DNA of 58,663 bases, from assembly GCA_041750975.1 (NCBI GenBank), contig JBGSYN010000253.1, forward strand, positions 1 through 58,663. The letters run 5' to 3'. Below, piece by piece: positions 51,013 through 58,663 of this stretch. The notes beneath the pieces are model-generated. The model was not told the DNA's origin. It searched no databases and worked only from the letters and a program-made list of their open reading frames with translations. Source of the DNA: JBGSYN01 sp041750975. Its GTDB lineage: Bacteria; Pseudomonadota; Alphaproteobacteria; Geminicoccales; Geminicoccaceae. Position numbers and translations under genes: made by a program. Numbering within the stretch: the stretch's first letter is position 1; each line of letters begins with the position of its first letter.

Positions 51013-52887
51013 ATGCTCGCGCTGAACAATGTGACCTTGCGCATCGCCGGTCGGGTGCTGCTCGATGAGGTTTCTCTACAAATACCGCAGGGTGCGCGTG
51101 TCGGCTTAGTCGGGCGCAACGGCACCGGCAAAACAAGCCTGTTGAGACTGATCGCGGGCGAGCTTCAGCCCGACGCCGGCGATATATCGCTGGCGAAGGG
51201 CATGCGCATGGCGATGGTGGCCCAGGAAGCGCCATCGGGAGCGGCGAGCGTTCTCGAAACCGTTCTTGCTGCAGACCGGGAAAGAGCCGAACTTCTCCTC
51301 GAGGCGGAACACACTACGGATCCGATGCGGATCGCCGAAGTACAAACTCGGCTTGCCGATATCGGAGCCCATCGGGCCGAGGCGAAGGCCGCTTCCATTC
51401 TCAAAGGTCTCGGCTTCAGCGACGCCGCCCAGGAACGCTCCATTTCGAGCTTTTCCGGCGGCTGGCGCATGCGCGCCGCCCTTGCCGCAACGCTCTTTCT
51501 TGAGCCGGACATATTGCTTCTGGACGAACCGACAAACCACCTCGATCTGGAAGCCACGATGTGGCTGCAGGAGCATTTACGCACCTATCCCTATACGCTG
51601 CTCATGGTCAGTCACGATCGTGATCTCCTGAATTATGTGCCGCGTCAGACCGCCCATCTGCAGGCGCGGAAGCTGACGGTCTACGCCGGCGGCTATGACG
51701 ACTTCGAAAGGGTCCTGATCGAGCGACAGGCGCAAGATGAGAAATCGCGGCAAAAGCAAGAGGCCCAACGGGCGCACATGCAGGCGTTCATCGACCGCTT
51801 TCGTTACAAGGCCAGCAAGGCTCGTCAGGCGCAAAGCCGGATCAAAGCCTTGGCGCGGATAGGCAGCATGCCTGATGCCGTGGTCGAAGCCACGGTTCGT
51901 TTCGCCTTTCCGGAGCCTGACGTGCCGCCGCCACCCCTGATCACGCTCAATCGGGTGAGTGTCGGTTATGGCGATGTTGTCGTCCTCGATCAGCTCAATC
52001 TGCGCATCGATCCGGATGATCGGATTGCGCTGCTGGGTGCCAACGGCAACGGCAAATCGACGTTCGCCAAATTGATCGCCGGTCGGCTGGAGCCCCGCTC
52101 GGGAGAGACGACACGTGCGCCAAAGCTTCGCGTCGGGTTCTTCGCGCAGCATCAGATCGAGGAACTGGTTCTGGAGATCGACGCCATTGCCCATGTCCAG
52201 GCGCGCCGGCCTCAGGATCGGGTCGAAACGAGCAGGGCCTATCTCGGACGCTTCGGCATCGGCGCCGAACTTGCGAAATCCAAGGTCGGCAATCTTTCCG
52301 GGGGAGAAAAGACCCGCCTCGCACTCTCGCTTTGCTGCCTCGATGCGCCGCAAATCTTGATCCTCGACGAGCCGACCAATCATTTGGATATCGCCTCCAC
52401 CGAAGCCCTGGCGTCGGCCCTCAATGCCTTCGCCGGCGCCGTTATTCTGATAACTCATGATCGCCATTTGGTGGCGCTGACCGTGGATCGACTTTGGCTT
52501 GTCGCGTCGGGAACGGTACGTTCGTTCGAAGGGGATCTTGCCGATTATCATCGTCTGTTGATGGAGACTTCAAGCTCGACTCTAGCGAAGAGCACGGCAG
52601 GATCGGCTCCCGCGAGAAAGGGCAAAGCCTCAGGCACGCAACGGCGACAAGCCTTGGCGCCGCTTCGCAAAAGAGTCCAGGAACTCGAAAGCGATCTGAA
52701 GGGATTGCTCGCGGAGAAGGCTGTTCTCGATCGGCGCCTGGCCGATCCCTTGACATACAATGACGGCGAGGGGGATCCTGCGGCATTGGCGAAGCGAAGC
52801 AACGAACTCGAGGGAGAAATCACGACAATCGAAATGGCGTGGCTCGAGGCGGCAGAAGAAGTCGAAATGCTGGAGGCGGCACGCTGA
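51013..52887 (+). CDS. ABC-F family ribosome-associated ATPase
   Basis: 624 residues with two ABC domains and no membrane segment. First Walker A GRNGTGKTS, signature FSGGWRMRAA, Walker B ILLLDEPTNHLD; second Walker A GANGNGKST, signature LSGGEKTRLA, Walker B ILILDEPTNHLD. A linker helix pair (about 235-290, basic) and a C-terminal coiled coil (about 545-624) are present. It resembles the YheS/Uup group, which acts on stalled or misfolded-tRNA ribosomes; antibiotic resistance is not implied. ATG 51013. Confidence 0.93.
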   Translation: MLALNNVTLRIAGRVLLDEVSLQIPQGARVGLVGRNGTGKTSLLRLIAGELQPDAGDISLAKGMRMAMVAQEAPSGAASVLETVLAADRERAELLLEAEHTTDPMRIAEVQTRLADIGAHRAEAKAASILKGLGFSDAAQERSISSFSGGWRMRAALAATLFLEPDILLLDEPTNHLDLEATMWLQEHLRTYPYTLLMVSHDRDLLNYVPRQTAHLQARKLTVYAGGYDDFERVLIERQAQDEKSRQKQEAQRAHMQAFIDRFRYKASKARQAQSRIKALARIGSMPDAVVEATVRFAFPEPDVPPPPLITLNRVSVGYGDVVVLDQLNLRIDPDDRIALLGANGNGKSTFAKLIAGRLEPRSGETTRAPKLRVGFFAQHQIEELVLEIDAIAHVQARRPQDRVETSRAYLGRFGIGAELAKSKVGNLSGGEKTRLALSLCCLDAPQILILDEPTNHLDIASTEALASALNAFAGAVILITHDRHLVALTVDRLWLVASGTVRSFEGDLADYHRLLMETSSSTLAKSTAGSAPARKGKASGTQRRQALAPLRKRVQELESDLKGLLAEKAVLDRRLADPLTYNDGEGDPAALAKRSNELEGEITTIEMAWLEAAEEVEMLEAAR

Positions 52888-52969
52888 TTGCGCAATCGCA
52901 CCCGCGACAATACCAACGTATCGTCGTCGCAAATCGTGTGATTGTCGATAGCGAGGGCCCGCAGCAACA

Positions 52970-53944
52970 ATGATCCAGATCCTGCGATCCCTGAGCCAGA
53001 AAGTCGAGCCCTATGCCAGCGGCTCGGGACCGCTGCCGGATGACGTATTGTGGCTCGACCTTGCCGATCCTACGATGCACGAACTCCAGGACGTCGAGGC
53101 ATGCATCGGCGCTGCGCTGCCGATGCATGATGCGATGCGTGAGATCGAAGCCTCCCGCCGGGTGCAAGAGGTCGACGGGACCTTGAGGCTGACGGCGACC
53201 CTCATGTTGTTTTCCGAAACCCTGGAGCCGCAAACGACAGAGGTAACCTTCATTCTTATCGGAAGGCGGCTGATAACGCTCCGCTATTCGAATCCTCGCC
53301 CGTTTCGCAACATTGCCTTCCAGCTCGATCGCGCCAAGCCATCCTTTACCTGCGGCTCGATGGTAATTGCCTGGTTGCTGCAGCTTATAACGAGCCGTCT
53401 TGCCGACATTCTCGAGATCATCGCGACCGACCTTGACGCTATTTTAAGAAGCATCGCCACTGCGGCCGATGAAAGCCGGGTTCATCCGGATCTTACCCAG
53501 ATGATGGGCCGCATAAGCCGCAACGGCGACAAATGCTCAAAGGTGCACGAGAGCATCTACACGCTGACACGCATCCTTGCCGCCTTGCAGGAAAGCGATG
53601 CTATTCCGGAAGACCGCCGGCGCGATATGCGGGCCCAATGCTCGCTGATGACCCGTGATCTGCGATCCCTGGCGGAGTATACCGAATTTCAGGAAAACCG
53701 TGTCGGGTTCGTGCTCGATGCCGTCTTGGGACTGATCTCGATCGAGCAGAACAATGTCGGCAAAATATTCTCCGTGGTCGCGACCATTTTTCTGCCGCCG
53801 ACGCTCATCGGCAGCATTTACGGCATGAACTTCAAGAACATGCCGTCGCTCGACTGGACATTCGGCTATCCGATGGCCCTCTTATTCATGGTGCTGTCGG
53901 CGGCCGTGCCGCTCTGGTATTTCCGCAAGAAACGATGGATGTAA
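52970..53944 (+). CDS. CorA/ZntB-type divalent cation transporter
   Basis: 324 residues: large cytoplasmic N-terminal domain (about 1-255, long helices ITSRLADILEIIATDLDAI), then two helices. The selectivity motif YGMNFKNMP (GMN) lies between them, and the C-terminus is basic (RKKRWM). The family moves Mg2+, Co2+, Ni2+ or Zn2+; the loop after GMN is FKNMPSLDW, not the MPE typical of E. coli CorA. The metal and direction cannot be given. ATG 52970. Confidence 0.92.
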   Translation: MIQILRSLSQKVEPYASGSGPLPDDVLWLDLADPTMHELQDVEACIGAALPMHDAMREIEASRRVQEVDGTLRLTATLMLFSETLEPQTTEVTFILIGRRLITLRYSNPRPFRNIAFQLDRAKPSFTCGSMVIAWLLQLITSRLADILEIIATDLDAILRSIATAADESRVHPDLTQMMGRISRNGDKCSKVHESIYTLTRILAALQESDAIPEDRRRDMRAQCSLMTRDLRSLAEYTEFQENRVGFVLDAVLGLISIEQNNVGKIFSVVATIFLPPTLIGSIYGMNFKNMPSLDWTFGYPMALLFMVLSAAVPLWYFRKKRWM

Positions 53945-54103
53945 GGCACGCCACCCAACAGGAGCGAATGTCGCAGACGCAAACATTGTGATTGGCGTGG
54001 AGCGCGCTAAGCTTTGTGGTGATTGTTTTTTCCACGAACCACCATGTGGGGCTCTGTTTAACAGGGTCGTAATGGGCGAATACGAGCTGAGGGACGAGAA
54101 GCA

Positions 54104-56428
54104 ATGGCTAAATTTGGGATCGGACAGGGTGCGACCAGGGTCGAGGATCAGCGCTTCATCACCGGGAAGGGTACGTATACCGACGACATCAACGCCGCGA
54201 ACCAGGTCTTCGGTACAGTTGTGCGGTCGCCGGTCGCCAATGCCGTCCTGAAATCGGTCAATGTCGACGCGGCCAAGGCGGCACCGGGTGTCCTGGCTGT
54301 CATTACCGGCAAGGATTTCGCCAGCAAGGCTGGGAACGTCATTCCTTGCATGGTGCCGATCAAGAATCGGGACGGCTCCGACCGGGCAGACATTCTCCGA
54401 CCCATCCTGGCGATCGACAAGCTTTGTCATGTTGGCGACCATATCGCTTTTGTGGTCGCCGAGACGGCCGCCCAAGCCCAGGACGCGGCCGAACTCGTCG
54501 ACGTCGATTTCGAGGAGCTACCCGCGGTCCACGATACGGCAACCGCGACCGGTTCATCGGCACTGGTCCATGAAAACGTTGCCAAGAACCTCGCCTATGA
54601 TTGGCAGTTCGGTGATGAGACGGCTGTCGAGACGGCTTTTAGCGGTGCCGCGAAAACCGTCAAGATCGAGCTGGTCAATAATCGCGTCATTGCGAACGCG
54701 ATGGAGCCCCGCGCTTGCGTCGCGGATTTCGACAAGGCATCGGGCAGGCTGACACTTCATGTTTGCGGGCAAGGAGTTTGGATGTTCAAGACATTCCTTG
54801 CCGAGCACATTCTGAACATGCCTGCCGAGAATGTCCGCGTCGTTACGCCTGATGTCGGCGGCGGCTTCGGGATGAAGGCCTTTTTCTATCCTGAATATGC
54901 GCTCTCCTGCTTTGCATCCCGAGAGTTGGGCCGCCCGGTCAAATGGACGGGCGATCGCAGCGAATCAATGTTGGTCGACGCGATGGGCCGTGATCACGTG
55001 ACGACCGCGGAACTGGCTTTCGATAGCGGTCATCACATTGTGGGTATGCGGGTTCACACGATCGCCAATATGGGCGCATATCTTTCGACATTTGCTCCCT
55101 TTATTCCAACAGGCGCGGCCCTCAAGGTTCTTCCCGGGGTCTATGATGTCAAACATCTGCTCTATCATGTCGAAGGCGTGTTCACGAATACCACGCCGGT
55201 CGATGCCTATCGTGGCGCTGGCAGGCCGGAATCGATCTATTGCATGGAGCGATTGATCGAGGCTGCGGCGCGAGACCTCGGGGTCGACCGCGCTGAACTG
55301 AGGCGAAAGAACTTCATCCAATCCGCGCAGATGCCGTTCACGACCACGGCAGGGGAAACCTACGACAGTGGAGAATTCGATCGTGTAATGGCCGTAGCAC
55401 TCGAAAATTCCGAGTGGAACAGCTTCGAATCCCGCCGCAAGGAGGCTGCCCAAAAGGGCAGGTTCCGTGGGATTGGAATGTGCTATTATATCGAATCGAC
55501 GATGGGCAACCCGAACGAGGCCACTGCCGTTCGTTTTGAGGAGGACGGCACTGTAAGCGTCGCCGTCGGCACCCAAAATAACGGCCAAGGGCACGAAACT
55601 GCTTATGCCCAGATTATCAGTGAATTTCTGGGCGTGCCTTTCGAAAGCGTCCGTTTGATCGAGGGTGACAGTGACCTTATCGCCTCGGGCGGGGGCACAG
55701 GCGGTTCACGCTCCGTTACGGCCCAAGGCACGGCGATCAGGGCCGCTTCGGAAAAGGTGATCGAGCGTGGCAAGCACTACGCCGCCCAGGAATTCGAGGC
55801 GGCGGTAGCCGACATCGAATTCGCCGATGGTGTGTTCCAGGTCCGCGGTACAGATCGGAGTGTCGATATCATGACGTTGGCGAAAAAGGCGAAATCGGCC
55901 GCCACGCAGCCCGAAGGTTATGAAGGTGGGCTCGATGCCGATGCTTCGATTACCCTTGAAGCTTGGACATTTCCCAATGGCTGCCACATCGCCGAAGTCG
56001 AGATCGACGCCGACACCGGTACCACCGACGTTGTAAGGTACACGGTCGTCGATGATTTCGGCAAAGTGATCAACCCGACCCTGGTCGCCGGACAAATCCA
56101 TGGCGGGGTCGCTCAGGGTATCGGTCAGGCTCTGATGGAGCGCACTGTTTTCGATGACAACGGTCAGCTGCTTTCAGGATCCTTCATGGATTACTGCATG
56201 CCGCGAGCCGACACGATGCCGAATTTCATGACATCGACAGAAGAAATCCTATGCCGCAACAATCCGTTGGGTATGAAGGGCTGCGGTGAGGCTGGCTCGG
56301 TCGGGGCATGTGCCGCAGTGATCAATGCGCTGATCGATGCGCTCTCACCGATTGGTGTCAGGAACGTCGATATGCCGGCAACACCGGAATCGCTTTGGAC
56401 ATTGATGAACCAGGCAAAAGCCGCCTGA
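54104..56428 (+). CDS. Molybdopterin-binding large subunit, CoxL form II-like (orphan)
   Basis: 774 residues of the xanthine dehydrogenase/CO dehydrogenase large-subunit family. The active-site loop is AYRGAGRPES, the form II signature, not the AYxCSFR of true CO dehydrogenase. MCD-binding GGGFGMK, QNNGQGHET, GSFMDYCMP and the catalytic Glu of LGMKGCGEAGSVG are present. Such enzymes hydroxylate N-heterocycles or aldehydes with Mo cofactor, needing an FeS and usually an FAD subunit. Neither coxS nor coxM is next to it here, so the partner genes are elsewhere or outside the window. A good terminator follows. Confidence 0.92.
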   Translation: MAKFGIGQGATRVEDQRFITGKGTYTDDINAANQVFGTVVRSPVANAVLKSVNVDAAKAAPGVLAVITGKDFASKAGNVIPCMVPIKNRDGSDRADILRPILAIDKLCHVGDHIAFVVAETAAQAQDAAELVDVDFEELPAVHDTATATGSSALVHENVAKNLAYDWQFGDETAVETAFSGAAKTVKIELVNNRVIANAMEPRACVADFDKASGRLTLHVCGQGVWMFKTFLAEHILNMPAENVRVVTPDVGGGFGMKAFFYPEYALSCFASRELGRPVKWTGDRSESMLVDAMGRDHVTTAELAFDSGHHIVGMRVHTIANMGAYLSTFAPFIPTGAALKVLPGVYDVKHLLYHVEGVFTNTTPVDAYRGAGRPESIYCMERLIEAAARDLGVDRAELRRKNFIQSAQMPFTTTAGETYDSGEFDRVMAVALENSEWNSFESRRKEAAQKGRFRGIGMCYYIESTMGNPNEATAVRFEEDGTVSVAVGTQNNGQGHETAYAQIISEFLGVPFESVRLIEGDSDLIASGGGTGGSRSVTAQGTAIRAASEKVIERGKHYAAQEFEAAVADIEFADGVFQVRGTDRSVDIMTLAKKAKSAATQPEGYEGGLDADASITLEAWTFPNGCHIAEVEIDADTGTTDVVRYTVVDDFGKVINPTLVAGQIHGGVAQGIGQALMERTVFDDNGQLLSGSFMDYCMPRADTMPNFMTSTEEILCRNNPLGMKGCGEAGSVGACAAVINALIDALSPIGVRNVDMPATPESLWTLMNQAKAA

Positions 56429-56448
56429 CATTCCGAAAGGCGGATCAA

Positions 56449-56481
56449 GGGCCTCGTTCCAACAGGAGCGAGGCCCTTTTT
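56449..56481 (+). terminator. Intrinsic terminator after the CoxL-like gene
   Basis: A 12-position stem GGGCCTCGTTCC/GGAGCGAGGCCC (56449-56460 with 56465-56476; one T-G pair) with AACA loop is followed by TTTTTAT. It ends plus-strand transcription; the left side lacks an A run, so it is weak for the minus-strand phasin gene that stops at 56501. Confidence 0.88.
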
Positions 56482-56500
56482 ATGTGAATCACCAAGAAAC

Positions 56501-56872
56501 CTACGCTGATGTCTTGCGGGCTTCGTCGAAGTTGGCCTGGGCACGCTTGACGAAGAGATCGACAACTTCGTTTTGCGCCTTCATGGAAAGATCCATGGTC
56601 TCCTTGACTTCAGCCATCGCTTTTTCGACGGCAACGCGGGCCTCGTCGACATAGGCCTGCGGCTCCTTCTTGCCGTCGAAACTCTTCATCATGGCCTCGC
56701 TGCGGGCGAAGCTTTCCTTCATCATCTCGGCTTGGCGCTGCGCCACCGTTTGGGCGAGATCGAAAATGATCTTCTGAGCGGCCGAGAAAGTCTCGATATT
56801 GGCTTTCTGGATCGCCATCAGAGCGTCCATATCCACTTTCGGAAAATTCGGCATATGAGCGTCGCTGGGCAT
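56501..56872 (-). CDS. Phasin-family protein
   Basis: 123 residues, all helix, with the phasin_2 pattern: KVDMDALMAIQKANIETFSAAQKI, then amphipathic heptads (AEMMKESFARSEAMMKSF, QNEVVDLFVKRAQANFDEARK). Phasins coat polyhydroxyalkanoate granules, so the host probably stores PHB/PHA, though no pha synthase gene is here. The ATG at 56872 follows AAGGAGGGG, a strong ribosome-binding site, consistent with an abundant protein. Confidence 0.88.
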   Translation of the reverse strand: MPSDAHMPNFPKVDMDALMAIQKANIETFSAAQKIIFDLAQTVAQRQAEMMKESFARSEAMMKSFDGKKEPQAYVDEARVAVEKAMAEVKETMDLSMKAQNEVVDLFVKRAQANFDEARKTSA

Positions 56873-56993
56873 CGAATCCCCTCCTTAGTTTGGTCACCAT
56901 GGCGGCGACCTGATGGTAGTGGTGAGCCGTAATGACCTCAAATCACATATGTGAGTCGCAGCGTACGGCCGAAGGCCCCCGTCATCGTGGCTG

Positions 56994-57908
56994 TCATTTC
57001 GGTTTCGACAGATCGCCGATCCTGGCTTCGAGAACTTCGATGTTCTTCGGCCAATCCGACTTCAAGACTCGGGACAGCGCACGATCGGCAAGGAGCTTTC
57101 CGCCGGTCTGACAGCGCGGGCAGTAATTGGTTTCATTGCTGACATGACGGATTCGCTGGATCGATGTGGCGCATACCGGACAAGGCTTGCCATAGCGCCC
57201 ATGCACTGCCATCTCGGGACGAAAAGCGGTGACTTTCTCCGGAAACCTGCCGGCGGCTTGATCGCGAAGTCGGTCGGACCAAAGCGAGAGAACCGCCCGC
57301 ATCGCTTGATAAAGTCGTTCGACCTCGCTGTCGTCGAGGATGCTCGTCATGCTTATCGGTGAGAGCTTTGCCTGATGTAAGATCTCGTCGGAATAGGCGT
57401 TGCCGATGCCGGCCACCAGTCGCTGATCGGTCAGGAACCGCTTGAGCGTACGGCGCTCCAGCCGCAGGACCGAACCGAAGGAGCTCCTCGAGACATCCAA
57501 CGGCTCGATCCCCAGAGGCCGCATCTGCTCGAGCGCGGCCCTGCCGGCAACGACGTGCAGCGACGCCCGTTTCTTGGATCCTGGTTCATCCAACCGCAGC
57601 GACCCGGTCTCGAAATCAAATGCCGCGAGATTGTGCCGAAGCGTCAATGAGGCGGGCGTATCCGACCAATGAAGTCGGCCCGCAATCATCAAATGCAGAA
57701 CCAGCCAACGATCCCCTTCGAGGCCGATCGCAATTCGTTTGCCCAGACGGTCCACGCCTTCGACGTGTCGGCCTTCGCATTCCGAAATGGGCGGTATGGC
57801 GGTCCGCAGAAGAAACGGGCTCTTGCGGCGCACCGTCAGGAGTTTGCGGCCTCTTATGCGCTGGTCTAGCGCCTCGACATAGAGCGCAATATCCGGCAAT
57901 TCAGGCAT
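56994..57908 (-). CDS. Fpg/Nei-family DNA glycosylase
   Basis: 304 residues. The N-terminus is MPELPDIALYVEAL; Pro2 and Glu3 are the catalytic pair, but the fifth residue after Met is Asp where MutM has Glu (PELPEV). An H2TH core (LKRFLTDQRLVAGIGNAYSDEILHQA) and an intact zinc finger (CPVC...CPRC) are present. PELPD-type members form a group distinct from canonical MutM, related to Nei-like enzymes in actinobacteria; substrate range is not known. Divergent from the GST gene, with 58 bases between. Confidence 0.9.
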   Translation of the reverse strand: MPELPDIALYVEALDQRIRGRKLLTVRRKSPFLLRTAIPPISECEGRHVEGVDRLGKRIAIGLEGDRWLVLHLMIAGRLHWSDTPASLTLRHNLAAFDFETGSLRLDEPGSKKRASLHVVAGRAALEQMRPLGIEPLDVSRSSFGSVLRLERRTLKRFLTDQRLVAGIGNAYSDEILHQAKLSPISMTSILDDSEVERLYQAMRAVLSLWSDRLRDQAAGRFPEKVTAFRPEMAVHGRYGKPCPVCATSIQRIRHVSNETNYCPRCQTGGKLLADRALSRVLKSDWPKNIEVLEARIGDLSKPK

Positions 57909-57966
57909 TGATCTTTTCCGGGCCCAGGCCCTGTGCCCGACAATCGATAGAGAGAGGAAACGCCAC

Positions 57967-58605
57967 GTGATTGATCTCTACACCTGGGGCACGCCCAACG
58001 GACGCAAGGTCTCGATCATGCTCGAGGAATGCGGCCTCGACTATGCGGTCCATCCGATCGACATTGGCAAGGACGAACAGTTTCAGGACCATTTCCTCGC
58101 CATCAGCCCCAACAATAAAATCCCCGCTATCGTCGATCGCGACAACAACAATCAGTCGGTGTTCGAGAGCGGCGCCATATTGATCTATCTCGCGGAGAAG
58201 ACCGGCAAGTTCCTACCCAAGGAACCCGCCAAGAGGATTGCCGCCTTCGAATGGCTGATGTGGCAGATGGGTGGCGTTGGACCGATGCTGGGCCAGGTCC
58301 ATCATTTTCTGCGTTTCAACCCCGGCAAGGCGCCCTATGCTGAGGAGCGTTATCACAAGGAAGGGCTAAGGCTCTATGGCGTGGCCGAGAAGCGCCTCGC
58401 CGCCAACGAATGGCTGGCGGGCGATGAGTACACGATTGCCGACATCGCATCATGGCCCTGGTTCTCCCGCTTCGAATGGCATGACGTCAATTTCGACGGA
58501 CTTCCGAACTTCAAACGCTGGTACAATGCCGTGGCGGCCAGACCCGGCGTGAAGCGGGGCTACGACGTACCCGCAAGAGGCCAGGAAATCCCGACCATCC
58601 CTTGA
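57967..58605 (+). CDS. Glutathione S-transferase-like protein (YfcG/Ure2p-like)
   Basis: 212 residues: thioredoxin-like N-terminal domain (TWGTPNGRKVSIMLEECGLDY; NNKIPAIVD; VFESGAILIYLAEKTGKFLP) and helical C-terminal domain (NEWLAGDEYTIADIASWPW). The TPNGRKV start and long NNN..ES loop resemble the E. coli YfcG/YghU class, which reduces disulfides using glutathione. Asn in place of Cys or Ser fits this class. GTG 57967 is preceded by AGAGAGGAAA. The window ends 58 bases later. Confidence 0.93.
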   Translation: MIDLYTWGTPNGRKVSIMLEECGLDYAVHPIDIGKDEQFQDHFLAISPNNKIPAIVDRDNNNQSVFESGAILIYLAEKTGKFLPKEPAKRIAAFEWLMWQMGGVGPMLGQVHHFLRFNPGKAPYAEERYHKEGLRLYGVAEKRLAANEWLAGDEYTIADIASWPWFSRFEWHDVNFDGLPNFKRWYNAVAARPGVKRGYDVPARGQEIPTIP

Positions 58606-58663
58606 ATTGAAGCCCTGCGGCGGATCATTGACAGGGAGCGGATGCGTGCCCTAATCAGGCGCT

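Noticed and set aside
51577..52551. 324-codon minus-strand open frame inside the ABC-F gene
   Set aside because: Antisense shadow; both ATPase cassettes on the plus strand are complete.
54104..56428. Aerobic carbon monoxide dehydrogenase
   Set aside because: Active-site loop AYRGAGR is form II; CO-oxidising CoxL has AYxCSFR, and the partner subunits are absent here.
1..58663. CRISPR array, insertion sequence or prophage
   Set aside because: No regularly spaced repeats, transposase-like frames, or phage structural genes were seen on either strand.

Overview
The window reads as a stretch of alphaproteobacterial core chromosome. By eye the G+C is in the upper 50s percent. The evidence for the group is the complete ybgC-tolQRAB-pal-cpoB-tilS-ftsH order, a ChrR-type ECF sigma/anti-sigma pair, an EVE protein, DUF2244 beside nth, a phasin, an Sua5-type synthase, and two perfect TTAA-N7-TTAA sites of the CtrA type. 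It looks most like a member of Rhodospirillales or a relative, but genus cannot be read from these genes. No prophage, insertion sequence, CRISPR array or plasmid feature is visible. The window is gene dense, with many 1-4 base stop/start overlaps.

Layout. 1-8.6 kb: Tol-Pal envelope machine (ybgC end, tolQ, tolR, tolA, tolB, pal, cpoB), then tilS (tRNA-Ile lysidine synthase) and the membrane protease ftsH. 8.6-14.9 kb: an AbrB-type membrane protein and an EVE protein on the minus strand, then prs, rplY, pth and ychF. 13.7-16.4 kb: a polyprenyl-phosphate sugar synthase with a GtrA domain, followed by a GT39-type membrane glycosyltransferase. 16.4-20.8 kb: a minus-strand sugar ABC importer (ATPase, two permeases, binding protein) headed by a LacI-like palindrome. 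20.8-26.4 kb: nth, DUF2244, a DUF4332 gene behind a CtrA-type box, dapB, an isochorismatase-fold hydrolase and acs. 26.7-31.4 kb: the tesA/ybbA/ybbP cluster and a Bax-inhibitor-1-like protein ending in a perfect bidirectional terminator. 31.5-38.6 kb: a long minus-strand run with purD, bioY, an Sua5-type gene, a cytidine deaminase/purine nucleoside phosphorylase fusion, deoC, deoA, rpmB and yhhQ. 39-43.2 kb: a membrane-anchored receiver-like protein, an ECF sigma factor, a ChrR anti-sigma factor lacking most zinc ligands of its inhibitory domain, gluQ, a lipoprotein hydrolase and tRNA-Ala(UGC). 43.3-46.3 kb: rdgB, rph, HU, a possible 44-residue ORF and a Sel1-repeat protein. 46.7-48.6 kb: a three-gene operon that looks like an undescribed Tol/Exb/Mot-type motor. 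48.6-58.6 kb: prfC, a cyclophilin, an ABC-F protein, a CorA-type transporter, an orphan CoxL-like subunit, a phasin, an Fpg/Nei glycosylase and a GST.

The strongest candidate for something new is the 46.7-48.6 kb operon. A four-helix TolQ/ExbB/MotA-like channel is followed by a single-pass protein that keeps the TolR/ExbD transmembrane aspartate but carries a DUF2135/YfaP-like beta domain in place of the usual TolR/ExbD/MotB periplasmic domain. A third protein with two membrane helices completes the operon, and a perfect CtrA-type box lies upstream. A canonical Tol system sits in the same window, so this would be a second, separate motor. The second candidate is the stress locus at 39-41.1 kb (receiver-like membrane protein, ECF sigma and a Cys-less ChrR).
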